DNA of 52,217 bases from the NCBI GenBank assembly GCA_017401985.1, contig JAFPNK010000049.1, positions 1 through 52,217 on the forward strand, written 5' to 3'. Positions 40,077-48,302 of this stretch are shown here, piece by piece. The stretch is from Paludibacteraceae bacterium. Its GTDB lineage: Bacteria > Bacteroidota > Bacteroidia > Bacteroidales > Paludibacteraceae. The position numbers and the translations under genes are program-made. The notes below the pieces were generated by a model. That model searched no databases, had not been told where the DNA came from, and worked only from the letters and a program-made list of their open reading frames with translations. The stretch's first letter is position 1. Each line of letters begins with the position of its first letter.

Positions 40077-42118
40077 TCTTCAGTAATTTTATAGGTTAAT
40101 TCATTTCGATTGATTTCTACCGTTACCGTCTGTCCCAAATAGACGCGCTTATAGACCAGGATATCCGGTTCGCTCGTTACAACAATCAGATCACCGTACA
40201 TCAGCGGCATCGATTGACGGCGCATACGAATCAGCTCTGCCACTTGTTCGCGCATAGCTTGCTCCTGTTCGTTCAGTCCATCAAAACGCATCATGTGACG
40301 GTTATCAGGATCATTACCGCCTACCTCGCCGTACTCGTCGCCTTGGTATATACAAGGCACACCGGGTAAGGTCATGTTCAGCACTTCTAACAGCAGGGCG
40401 CGTTTGTAGGCCACTTCGGCATCACCGATTCCGATCTCCCGGGTCCAGCCTTCTTCCTTACCTTGACTATGGATGTCAATGGCACCTCCGGCAATAGAAG
40501 CAAAACGTATCTGATCGTGGTTGCCGCTGATGTTACCCATGGTATGGTGGGAACCGTACGTGGCCAACGAAGTCAATTCGTTGTTCATCACTTCGTCCAT
40601 TCCGACCAATCCGCACAAGGCCTCACGAGTGGTGAAATAGACATTGAAATCGAATTGCGCATTGAGCATACCCGGCTTGATATAACTGCCAATCAGCTCC
40701 GGACTGCCGTAGGTCTCACCAATCATCCAAATCGGACGTCCCGGCCAACGAGTGGCAATCTTCTGTCCAAGCATACGCCAGTATCCTTCCGGTATATGTT
40801 TGCAGGCATCGTGACGGTAACCGTCCAAATCGAAGTTCTCCAGCCAGTACAGCGCCGAGTCCGTCATCGCTTCGCATACCTCGTCGCGCTCTAAATCCAA
40901 GGTAGGGATGTGTTTGTCAAACCAAGTCGTCAGGCGGGCGTCGTCCCATAACTCAAAGTTACGACGGCCGTCAGGCAGAATGGAGTCGGTGTGCCAATCC
41001 GGATGCTCTTGCAGCGTCGGTGAGTTGATGTGCATATGATTGGCTACATAATCCAAAACCACGTTTATTCCGTGCGCGTGCGCGGAGTCTAATAAGGTGC
41101 GTAACTCATCCGGCGTACCGAAACGGCTGTCCAATTGTGTGGCGTAGATAGGCCAGTAACCGTGATAACCGCTGAACTTGGTGTACGTTTTGGAGGAGTC
41201 GTATTTGTTGCCGTTAGTGAACGGGTAGCATCCCCATGCATCCCACGGGTTCTGCGTGATCGGACTGATCCACAGCGTGTTAACACCCAGGTTGTCAAAA
41301 TATCCTTTTGTTATCTTAGCGGTTATTCCGGCCAGGTCTCCACCCTGATAATCCACTATGTCCAGCACTTCCGGGCTGTTCATTTTCCAGTCATTGGCCG
41401 TATTGCCGTTGTAGAAACGGTCAATCATCAAGGAGTAGAGCACTTGGGTCTGCTGATCGTGACGATTGAGTTGCGAAGCGTCCGTGATGATCTGTCCGTT
41501 CTCCATCGGCAGCAGCAGGTCGTTGTACAGATACGTATCATCTTCCGCAAACACCCGCAAAAACATGCGCCCTTGTAATCCGTCACCCATAACCGGTAAC
41601 CCGTTCATATCCAGCACCCATGTTCCGTCCTCTTGCGCTTGCCATAAAGTGTGGTCAATGAGCGTGTTCTGAATATAGGCTTCCAGACTCGGATTGGCTA
41701 TGTTGTCCACGAATCCTACGCGTAGCGTATTGTTCTCATACGCCAACGAAACCAGACCTTGACGAACCGGCTTGTCGGGTAGAACAGGAATGGCGAAACT
41801 GCCGTCTTGTCCTTGAAAAGAGAGGGCATGAATAGACCGGTCGCGGTTAACAAGATCCATCTCGCGTACCACTTGCGCCGTTCCGCTGATGTTCAGACAC
41901 TCGATTGCTTCTCCGGTGGTCCAACGGAGTCCTTCCCATAGGGTGGTGTCACCGTACAGAACCGGAAGGTAATCCGTCAACACGATATGCATCGTGTCAC
42001 TCGTCATGCGTACCGGCATAATCGGATTGGCATTCGCCATTTGAGAAGCAATGTGATTACTCTGCCGGCATCCGGCAAAACAAAGCAATAAAGAGATAAA
42101 AAATAGGATTTTTTTCAT
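40073..42118 (-). CDS. Alpha-amylase/cyclomaltodextrinase-like GH13 lipoprotein with N-terminal beta domain
   Basis: A 681-residue protein. MKKILFFISLLLCFAGCRQ is a lipoprotein signal. Residues 25-220 form a beta-rich N-terminal domain, as in cyclomaltodextrinases and neopullulanases. GH13 signatures are VVLDYVANHMH, LDGYRHDACKHI (nucleophile), WMIGETYG (acid) and ISGNHDQIRF. It would cut starch-like oligosaccharides. I use the ATG at 42118 because an upstream GTG at 42127 lies too near the transcription start. Promoter at 42141-42171. Together with the following gene it forms a two-gene starch-degradation operon; no SusC/D pair is nearby. Confidence 0.9.
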   Translation of the reverse strand: MKKILFFISLLLCFAGCRQSNHIASQMANANPIMPVRMTSDTMHIVLTDYLPVLYGDTTLWEGLRWTTGEAIECLNISGTAQVVREMDLVNRDRSIHALSFQGQDGSFAIPVLPDKPVRQGLVSLAYENNTLRVGFVDNIANPSLEAYIQNTLIDHTLWQAQEDGTWVLDMNGLPVMGDGLQGRMFLRVFAEDDTYLYNDLLLPMENGQIITDASQLNRHDQQTQVLYSLMIDRFYNGNTANDWKMNSPEVLDIVDYQGGDLAGITAKITKGYFDNLGVNTLWISPITQNPWDAWGCYPFTNGNKYDSSKTYTKFSGYHGYWPIYATQLDSRFGTPDELRTLLDSAHAHGINVVLDYVANHMHINSPTLQEHPDWHTDSILPDGRRNFELWDDARLTTWFDKHIPTLDLERDEVCEAMTDSALYWLENFDLDGYRHDACKHIPEGYWRMLGQKIATRWPGRPIWMIGETYGSPELIGSYIKPGMLNAQFDFNVYFTTREALCGLVGMDEVMNNELTSLATYGSHHTMGNISGNHDQIRFASIAGGAIDIHSQGKEEGWTREIGIGDAEVAYKRALLLEVLNMTLPGVPCIYQGDEYGEVGGNDPDNRHMMRFDGLNEQEQAMREQVAELIRMRRQSMPLMYGDLIVVTSEPDILVYKRVYLGQTVTVEINRNELTYKITEE

Positions 42119-42140
42119 GGCTATCACAAATTTAGCGCTG

Positions 42141-42171
42141 CAAAATTACTACATTTTTTTTGAATATGCAA
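42141..42171 (-). promoter_or_regulatory. Promoter of the GH13 operon
   Basis: TTG (42169-42171), 20 bp, TAATTTTG (42141-42148) on the minus strand. Confidence 0.82.
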
Positions 42172-42199
42172 ATATTTCATGTAAAAAATCCTTCCACTC

Positions 42200-42230
42200 T
42201 TGTGTATGTCAAAAAAAAGTTGTAAATTTG
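42200..42230 (+). promoter_or_regulatory. pheS: Promoter of pheS
   Basis: TTG (42200-42202), 20 bp, TAAATTTG (42223-42230); divergent from the GH13 promoter, 29 bp apart. Confidence 0.8.
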
Positions 42231-42255
42231 CACGCTTTTTGATAATTGACGCTTT

Positions 42256-43296
42256 ATGGCATTGAAAGAAAATATACAAACCTTGTTGACGCAGGTGCAA
42301 CAAATGGAGGCGACCAACGCAGAAGAGTTGGAAGCGCTGCGTATCAAATACCTCAGTAAGAAGGGCGAAATTACAGCGCTTTTTAATGAATTCCGTACGG
42401 TGCCCGGTGATCAGAAACGCGAATTGGGTCAGTTACTCAACCAGTTACGCCAAACAGCAGAGGGACGTATTAATGAGCTGCGCGAGAAAGTAGAGATGAA
42501 GCAGGAGGAGGCGGATCGCTTGGATCTGACTCGTACGCCGGATCCTATTGAGTTAGGCACACGTCACCCGCTTTCGCTCGTGCGCGAGGAGATAGAAGAC
42601 ATCTTCTCCCGCATCGGTTTCACGATTGCGCAGGGTCCGGAGGTGGAGGATGATAAGCACGTCTATGGCATGCTGAACTTCGCGCCTGAGCACCCGGCAC
42701 GCGACATGCAAGACACGTTCTTTGTGGAAAAAGAGATAGGCGTGCAGAAGCCGACCGATGTGCTGCTTCGTTCACACACCTCGTCTGTGCAGACGCGCGT
42801 TATGACCAGCCAGAAACCGCCTATCCGTGTGCTTTGCCCGGGACGCGTGTATCGTAATGAAGCTATATCCGCTCGTGCGCACTGCTTCTTCCATCAGGTA
42901 GAGGGATTGTATATTGACAAGAACGTCAGCTTTGCAGATTTGCGCGAAGCGCTGCTGTATTTCAGTAAGGAGATGTTCGGCGCAGAGACGCAGATTCGTC
43001 TCCGTCCGTCGTACTTCCCGTTCACAGAGCCGAGCGCCGAGATGGATATCAGTTGTAACATCTGCGGCGGTACCGGTTGCTCGTTCTGTAAAGGAACCGG
43101 TTGGGTAGAGATTCTCGGTTGCGGCATGGTAGATCCGAACGTGCTGGAGGCTTGCGGTATTGACAGCAAAGTGTATAGCGGCTATGCCTTTGGCATGGGC
43201 GTGGAGCGAATCACCAACCTTAAGTATCGCGTGAAGGACCTGCGTCTGTTCTCGGAGAATGATGTGCGTTTCCTTAAGCAGTTTGAGAGTTGCTAA
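42256..43296 (+). CDS. pheS: Phenylalanine--tRNA ligase alpha subunit
   Basis: A 346-residue class II synthetase subunit. After the N-terminal coiled coil (1-90) come motif 1 (HPLSLVREEIEDIFSRIGF), GPEVEDDKHVYGMLNFAPEHPARDMQDTFF, motif 2 (LCPGRVYRNEAISARAHCFFHQVEGLYID) and motif 3 (GYAFGMGVERITNLKY). The CNICGGTGCSFCKGTGWVEILGCGMVDPNV stretch with four Cys is normal in Bacteroidota PheS. The beta subunit is not adjacent. Promoter 42200-42230; the EF-G2 gene follows after 53 bp. Confidence 0.96.
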   Translation: MALKENIQTLLTQVQQMEATNAEELEALRIKYLSKKGEITALFNEFRTVPGDQKRELGQLLNQLRQTAEGRINELREKVEMKQEEADRLDLTRTPDPIELGTRHPLSLVREEIEDIFSRIGFTIAQGPEVEDDKHVYGMLNFAPEHPARDMQDTFFVEKEIGVQKPTDVLLRSHTSSVQTRVMTSQKPPIRVLCPGRVYRNEAISARAHCFFHQVEGLYIDKNVSFADLREALLYFSKEMFGAETQIRLRPSYFPFTEPSAEMDISCNICGGTGCSFCKGTGWVEILGCGMVDPNVLEACGIDSKVYSGYAFGMGVERITNLKYRVKDLRLFSENDVRFLKQFESC

Positions 43297-43349
43297 GGGT
43301 TCAATAAAGACACGGAGAAAAACAATTAAAAACCTTAAATAATACAATT

Positions 43350-45506
43350 ATGGCTAAAGTTTATCAAGCAAATGAGATCAAGAACGTCGCTATGTTAGGC
43401 GGTTCGGGATCAGGTAAGACGACTCTGATGGAGTCGATGTTGTTCGAGTGCGGGGTGATTAAACGCCGCGGTTCGATTGAAGCACAATCCACCGTGTGCG
43501 ACTATTTCCCGGTAGAGAAAGAGTACGGTTATTCGGTATTCTCGACGGTTTGTAACCTCGAGTTTGAGAACAAGAAGTTGAACATCATCGACTGTGCAGG
43601 TAGTGATGACTTCTGCGGCGGTACGGTTGCTGCACTGCAGATGTGCGGTTCAGCACTGATCCTGCTGAGCGCTAACGGTGGTGTAGAGGTAGGAACCCAG
43701 AATAACTTCCGTCTCGTAGAGAAAGCAAAGAAACCGCTCGCATTCGTAATCAACAAATGCGACCATGAGGCAGCTGATTTCGAGCGTACGTTCAATCAAC
43801 TCAAAGAGAATTTCGGTAACAAGTGCACGTTGATCCAATTCCCGGTAAATGCCGGTGCAGGTTTCAATGCCGTTGTGGACGTGCTGAAGGGAAAGATGCT
43901 TGTCTGGAAAGCAGAAGGTGGTGCTCCGGAGCTGAAGGACATTCCTGCTGAGTATGCAGACAAAGTAGAAGAGATGCGTGCTGCCTTGGCAGAGCAAGCT
44001 GCTGAAGCAGATGAGACACTGCTTGATAAATTCTTAGGCGAAGGCCTGACGGACGAGGAGATCATGCAAGGTTTGAAGTCCGTTTATGCTGACGGTTCGA
44101 TGTATCCGGTGCTCTGCTGCTCGGGTGCGAAAGACATGGGCGTTCGTCGTCTGATGGACTTCCTCAACGGTATGGCTCCGAGTCCTGCTCAGTTCAGCTA
44201 TCCGACGGTAGACGGCAAGAAGGTGAGTCCGGATCCTAAAGCTCCGACCAGCCTCTATGTCTTCAAGACTTCGGTTGAGCCGCATATCGGTGAGGTGAAC
44301 TATTTCCGCGTAATGCAAGGTACCGTTCATAACGGTGATGACTTGGAGAATATGGAGCGTGGCAGCAAAGAGCGTATCTCGCAGCTCTATCAGGTTGCCG
44401 GTTCGATCCGTGTGCCGGTTGATGAACTGGCTGCCGGTGATATCGGTGCTACCGTGAAGATGAAAGATACCCGTACGGGTAACACATTGAATGCCAAGGG
44501 TTGCGATCTGCAGTATGCTCCGATCCAATACCCGCAACCGCGTTACCGTCGTGCTATCAAGCCGGTAACGGAGTCCGACGCTGAGAAACTTGCTGCACTG
44601 CTCACCCGTATGCATGAGGAAGATCCGACTTGGATCGTAGAGCAGAGTAAAGAGCTCCGTCAAATGATCGTTAGCGGACAAGGTGAGTTCCACCTCCGCA
44701 CCCTCAAATGGCGTCTGGAGAACAACGATAAGATGATGGTTGAGTACCTCGAGCCGAAGATTCCGTATCGTGAGACGATCACCAAGGCTGCTCGTGCTGA
44801 CTACCGTCATAAGAAGCAATCCGGTGGTGCCGGTCAGTTCGGTGAGGTACACCTGATCGTTGAACCGTACGAGGATGGCCAACCGGTTAAGGAGACCTAT
44901 AAGTTCGGTAACCAGGAGTACAAGATCTCCGTGAAGGATCAACAAGAGATCAACCTCGAGTGGGGTGGTAAGCTGATTATCATCAACTCGATCGTTGGTG
45001 GTGCTATCGATGCACGTTTCATTCCGGCTATCGTCAAGGGTATCATGGATCGTATGGAGCAAGGTCCGTTGACCGGTTCGTATGCTCGTGACGTACGCGT
45101 GATTATTTACGATGGTAAGATGCACCCGGTTGACAGTAACGAAATCTCCTTCCGTCTTGCCGGACGTAATGCTTTCGCTACTGCCTTCAAAGAGGCTAAC
45201 CCGAAGGTACTCGAGCCGGTTTATGATCTCGAGGTATTTGTTCCGTCGGAGATCATGGGTGATGTGATGAGTGACATCAACGGCCGTCGCGGTATGGTAA
45301 TGGGTATGGAGACCGAGAAGAGCTTCACCCGTTTGAAAGCACAAGTGCCTCTGAAGGAGTTGGCTTCGTACTCGACTACGCTGTCGTCTCTGACCGGTGG
45401 TCGTGCTACGTTCACGATGCAGTTCAACAGCTATCAGCTCGTTCCGGCAGATGTTCAGGAGAAACTGCTTGCTGCTTACGCTGCTTCGCAAACCGAAGAA
45501 GAGTAA
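43350..45506 (+). CDS. Elongation factor G paralogue (EF-G2-like) lacking the catalytic His
   Basis: A 718-residue protein with all EF-G domains. P-loop GGSGSGKTT is at 17-25 and NKCD at 135-138. In the third GTPase motif, however, the usual D-x-P-G-H is DCAGS (81-85), so the catalytic His is Ser. Switch I has EKEYGYSVFS where normal EF-G has ERGITI. Domains II-V look intact (GAGQFGEVHLIVEP; LPLTGSYARDVRVIIYDGKMHPVDSNEISF, read in pieces). EF-G2 of gut Bacteroides is reported to promote translocation without GTP hydrolysis during starvation; this protein fits that class. Codon use looks strongly optimised. The ATG has no strong ribosome binding site. A bidirectional terminator follows. Confidence 0.9.
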   Translation: MAKVYQANEIKNVAMLGGSGSGKTTLMESMLFECGVIKRRGSIEAQSTVCDYFPVEKEYGYSVFSTVCNLEFENKKLNIIDCAGSDDFCGGTVAALQMCGSALILLSANGGVEVGTQNNFRLVEKAKKPLAFVINKCDHEAADFERTFNQLKENFGNKCTLIQFPVNAGAGFNAVVDVLKGKMLVWKAEGGAPELKDIPAEYADKVEEMRAALAEQAAEADETLLDKFLGEGLTDEEIMQGLKSVYADGSMYPVLCCSGAKDMGVRRLMDFLNGMAPSPAQFSYPTVDGKKVSPDPKAPTSLYVFKTSVEPHIGEVNYFRVMQGTVHNGDDLENMERGSKERISQLYQVAGSIRVPVDELAAGDIGATVKMKDTRTGNTLNAKGCDLQYAPIQYPQPRYRRAIKPVTESDAEKLAALLTRMHEEDPTWIVEQSKELRQMIVSGQGEFHLRTLKWRLENNDKMMVEYLEPKIPYRETITKAARADYRHKKQSGGAGQFGEVHLIVEPYEDGQPVKETYKFGNQEYKISVKDQQEINLEWGGKLIIINSIVGGAIDARFIPAIVKGIMDRMEQGPLTGSYARDVRVIIYDGKMHPVDSNEISFRLAGRNAFATAFKEANPKVLEPVYDLEVFVPSEIMGDVMSDINGRRGMVMGMETEKSFTRLKAQVPLKELASYSTTLSSLTGGRATFTMQFNSYQLVPADVQEKLLAAYAASQTEEE

Positions 45507-45519
45507 TGAACTCGATACG

Positions 45520-45549
45520 AAAAAGAGCCGCAGAAATGCGGCTCTTTTT
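45520..45549. terminator. Bidirectional terminator between EF-G2 and the DUF2490 gene
   Basis: A perfect 13-bp stem, AAAAAGAGCCGCA with TGCGGCTCTTTTT, around GAAA. The A and T ends serve both strands. Confidence 0.93.
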
Positions 45550-45551
45550 AT

Positions 45552-46334
45552 TTACCAATCCAGATTGTACGTCACGCCTATCGCGTGTTGGTAAAGTCTT
45601 TCTTCGGTTAACTCGATGTACCCGTTTTTCTTGGTGATGTTGATATCCCGATCATAACCGTACGTGAACCGGTAATAGAAATCCAGGCTGCTGAGTTTGG
45701 TAATTCTCCACTTGACGCCAGCCTGCGTGCGTACGTTGCTGATGAACTGATGTCCGTTCTTCTGCTGGTACTCGGGCACATTAAGCGTGTTCTCCAACTC
45801 GCACCATATATAGGGTTTGACAGGCTTGCCGGGCACTATGAATTCGGCACTCAACCGACTGCGGAGCAACCAGTTATACGGGTTCTTCTCCAGCACGTTA
45901 ACACTATCCGTTCGCATGTCGCACAGCACGCGTTCACGCAACGAGAGTTTGACATAATCAGTCGGATACACTGCTGCCGCACTCATGAACACACGGTGCC
46001 GCAACACCTCGTTCGCATCACTCCAGTCCTTACGCCCCATCACACGCAGCGTGTAACCGGCGTCCACTTTGAAATACTCAATCGGCATGTACGCGAGCGA
46101 AAGGGTGGTGTATGCCTTACTGAACGCCGCGCCGTTGGTGGAGTTGTATAGATCGAATCGCATATCTTCCGATACGCAGAGCCGCAAGCCGTTCTTCCAT
46201 TTCTTGGTGAAATCCGCACCTACGCGCAGCTGTGCACTATGGGTGGTGACAGCCTCTTGCGACTGATACGTCCAGGCCGAAGCCGACATGCTCAGCGCTA
46301 ACAGCGCTCCTATAACCTTTAACCGATAGCCCAT
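45552..46334 (-). CDS. DUF2490 outer membrane protein
   Basis: A 260-residue exported protein (signal peptide to about residue 20, ASA cleavage) with a beta-barrel strand pattern. Repeated amphipathic strands end in aromatic residues: LRLCVSEDMRFDLYN, FKVDAGYTLRVMGRKDW, LSLRERVLCDMRT, and the last strand YQHAIGVTYNLDW. It matches DUF2490. It is the last gene of the five-gene polyphosphate-type operon, 4 bp after DUF4956, and ends just before the bidirectional terminator. Confidence 0.8.
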   Translation of the reverse strand: MGYRLKVIGALLALSMSASAWTYQSQEAVTTHSAQLRVGADFTKKWKNGLRLCVSEDMRFDLYNSTNGAAFSKAYTTLSLAYMPIEYFKVDAGYTLRVMGRKDWSDANEVLRHRVFMSAAAVYPTDYVKLSLRERVLCDMRTDSVNVLEKNPYNWLLRSRLSAEFIVPGKPVKPYIWCELENTLNVPEYQQKNGHQFISNVRTQAGVKWRITKLSSLDFYYRFTYGYDRDINITKKNGYIELTEERLYQHAIGVTYNLDW

Positions 46335-46338
46335 AACT

Positions 46339-47085
46339 TTATTTGAATTTCGTTATCTGGTCAATGCTATTGACGATCTTACCCTTTTCCAAAGGGTAGG
46401 TTACTTTGATATATGCCACGTCACGCAGAAAATCGATATGTCCGATCTCGACGTCCAGCACTTTGAGTCCGGTACGTTCTTCCAAGTCAGCAATCAACGC
46501 CGCGCGGTTCTCCGGTTTGATATTCTCAATCTTCTCGTAGAGAATGATCTTCGTGGATGTGCGCTTGCGGTTGCTCCATAACTCAAATCCGAATGCCAGA
46601 CAGATGATGAGCACGTTCGCCAGCACCAACAGGTACCATGCTAAACCGTCCGCCTTAAGACTGAGCGAGTTGATGATCGATACGGCGATGATGATGAACA
46701 GATAATTCATCTCTCGGATAGGCACCGTCTCCGTACGGTAACGAATCATACCGAAGATAGCGAACAGACCTAACACGAAGCCGGTTTGGATATCCAGAAT
46801 CTGCATCAACCACAGCAGCAGGAACATGGCACTCGAGAAGAGCATGAACGTTACATAGTAGTCGCGACGACGGCTGTAACGATAGTAGATACCATACACG
46901 ATGATCCACGTTACCAGCAGGTTAAACAGGAACATCAGCGGCATGGTAATCACATCCGCGCTCACGTGCAACCATTCGGCAAGCGTATTCATTACATAGG
47001 AGATGCTGTCTGTCGCACCGAAGCGTTCCGCGATGGACGGATCGTTCTCCAAAAACTCCAAAGTGGGATTACTTAACTCTGGCAT
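46339..47085 (-). CDS. DUF4956 membrane protein
   Basis: A 248-residue protein with four to five membrane helices (about 44-66, 76-96, 100-112, 125-142, 147-166) and a cytoplasmic C-terminal domain (NRKRTSTKIILYEKIENIKPENRAALIADLEERTGLKVLDVEIGHIDFLRDVAYIKVTY, in pieces). FGMIRYRTETVPIREMNYLFIIIAVSIINS is characteristic of DUF4956. The family is commonly next to VTC-domain proteins. It may form the membrane part of a polymer-synthesising complex. It overlaps the VTC gene by 13 bp. Confidence 0.88.
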   Translation of the reverse strand: MPELSNPTLEFLENDPSIAERFGATDSISYVMNTLAEWLHVSADVITMPLMFLFNLLVTWIIVYGIYYRYSRRRDYYVTFMLFSSAMFLLLWLMQILDIQTGFVLGLFAIFGMIRYRTETVPIREMNYLFIIIAVSIINSLSLKADGLAWYLLVLANVLIICLAFGFELWSNRKRTSTKIILYEKIENIKPENRAALIADLEERTGLKVLDVEIGHIDFLRDVAYIKVTYPLEKGKIVNSIDQITKFK

Positions 47086-47852
47086 AATTTTTCAATTTTG
47101 CGTATTTTACTTTTGAATCTGTTTGTCTTTATTCCCGGTGTAGTCAATGCCGTTCCGATGCAGTACTTACTGATCTTGAGCGGATGAATACGCAGGTCCA
47201 GCATGATCTTGGTCATCGGCGAAGGTACATTACCGTCGCGCTTGAGTTCGATAATCACCAAGTCGCTAAACGATTTGCTCTCCCCGCTTACCACATTGTC
47301 CCAAACCAAGTCCATGTCGATGGTGAGTCGTTCCGTTTTGGCTTTGTTGACCAACGTGATACGATGAAACTGTGTGCGTAAATGTGGACTGAGTTCCGAC
47401 CAGACGTATCTGCTTTTCGCTGCAATGAAATCCTCCACGCTCCACAACTCCCGCTTGCTTTCCCCGTAGGTGTCGGCGTTAATGTCAAAGCCCGGAACGG
47501 CAATGCGTTTCTTCTTCGTGCGGCCTTTGTTGTTCTTGCGTTTGATCTCCAGAAACGTCAGATCGCTGTCCACATATTGACGAATACGTATCTTCTGGCG
47601 AACCAGTTGACGGTCGTGATGGCGAATGTACATGTCGAGCGTATCGGTGTCATAGTACATCGTGTCGTAGGTGGCAATGCGTTGACCGTCAATCTCTTGC
47701 GCATAGTAATCGGTCTGTGCCGCTTGGAGAATAGCAGGCAGCACATGCAATGAAACCGCATACTTGGTGTCGATGCGGTTCATCAGTTTGACGCTCTCCA
47801 TCTCGCTTAACGAGATAGGGGCGAACTTACTTATCGCTGAAGATATACTCAA
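47073..47852 (-). CDS. VTC-domain polyphosphate polymerase-like protein
   Basis: A 259-residue protein covering one VTC domain, the tunnel fold that makes polyphosphate from ATP in yeast Vtc4. Key positions are visible: MNRIDTKYAV, YDTMYYDTDTLDMYIRHH, RQKIRIRQYVDS, LEIKRKNNKGRTKKKR, ERLTIDMDLVW and VIIELKRDG. It has no SPX domain or membrane helix. The start is TTG at 47852 with AAAGG upstream, because the conserved FAPISLSEM precedes the first internal ATG. It overlaps the upstream small gene by 26 bp and DUF4956 by 13 bp. Activity as a polyphosphate polymerase is an inference from the fold. Confidence 0.88.
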   Translation of the reverse strand: MSISSAISKFAPISLSEMESVKLMNRIDTKYAVSLHVLPAILQAAQTDYYAQEIDGQRIATYDTMYYDTDTLDMYIRHHDRQLVRQKIRIRQYVDSDLTFLEIKRKNNKGRTKKKRIAVPGFDINADTYGESKRELWSVEDFIAAKSRYVWSELSPHLRTQFHRITLVNKAKTERLTIDMDLVWDNVVSGESKSFSDLVIIELKRDGNVPSPMTKIMLDLRIHPLKISKYCIGTALTTPGIKTNRFKSKIRKIEKLCQS

Positions 47853-48255
47853 AGACCTTTACGCTATATAATTTGCCGTTCGGCAGGTAGTTGTACTGTT
47901 TGGCTTTCGTGCCATCCGCATTCCATTCATATTTGCGAATGCGAACGGGTTTGTTGCGATCGTTATACTCCACCTCTTCCGTCACTTTGCCGGTAGTCTC
48001 ATCATAGGCATATGTGGTGCGGCTACGCTGACCATAAGTGGCGTACTCAATTTCTTCGATGCACCGTCCCTGGCTGTCATATACTTTGACGTGGTCCAAC
48101 CAGCGCGTCTTGGTCTTGGCGTCCGTGTTCCACTCTTTGACCGTCAGGTTCTTACGTTTCTCACGCCGCGCTAACTGTTCCGGCGTTAACAGGTTCTGCG
48201 CACAAGCGGTTCCTGCAACCAGCAGGCACACCAGTATATAAATAGTTCGTTTCAT
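47827..48255 (-). CDS. Small secreted protein of unknown function in the VTC operon
   Basis: A 142-residue protein with a signal peptide (MKRTIYILVCLLVAGTACAQ). The rest is rich in short beta strands with an RHS/YD or MORN-like cadence (DSQGRCIEEIEYATYGQRSRTTYAYDETTGKVTEEVEYNDRNKPVRIRKYEWNADGTKAKQYNYLPNGKLYS, in pieces). This pattern often forms an elongated beta surface. The ATG at 48255 follows immediately after a five-unit 7-bp array and no ribosome binding site is visible. It overlaps the VTC gene by 26 bp, so translation of VTC is probably coupled to it. Confidence 0.72.
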   Translation of the reverse strand: MKRTIYILVCLLVAGTACAQNLLTPEQLARREKRKNLTVKEWNTDAKTKTRWLDHVKVYDSQGRCIEEIEYATYGQRSRTTYAYDETTGKVTEEVEYNDRNKPVRIRKYEWNADGTKAKQYNYLPNGKLYSVKVFEYIFSDK

Positions 48256-48290
48256 AAATATCAAATTTCAAATGTCAAATATCAAATATC
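48256..48290 (-). repeat. 7-bp unit array before the small secreted protein
   Basis: Plus-strand units AAATATC, AAATTTC, AAATGTC, AAATATC, AAATATC end exactly at the start codon on the minus strand. An adjoining ATCAC-TAC-GTGAT dyad follows at 48288-48300. Confidence 0.9.
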
Positions 48291-48302
48291 ACGTAGTGAT
48301 GA

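Noticed and set aside
38694-42118. Complete starch-utilisation (Sus) locus
   Set aside because: Two GH13 lipoproteins are present, but no SusC/SusD pair, SusR or glucosidase lies beside them.
44034-45491. 485-codon open frame on the minus strand opposite EF-G2
   Set aside because: Antisense shadow of a highly codon-biased gene; low-complexity translation and no start signals.
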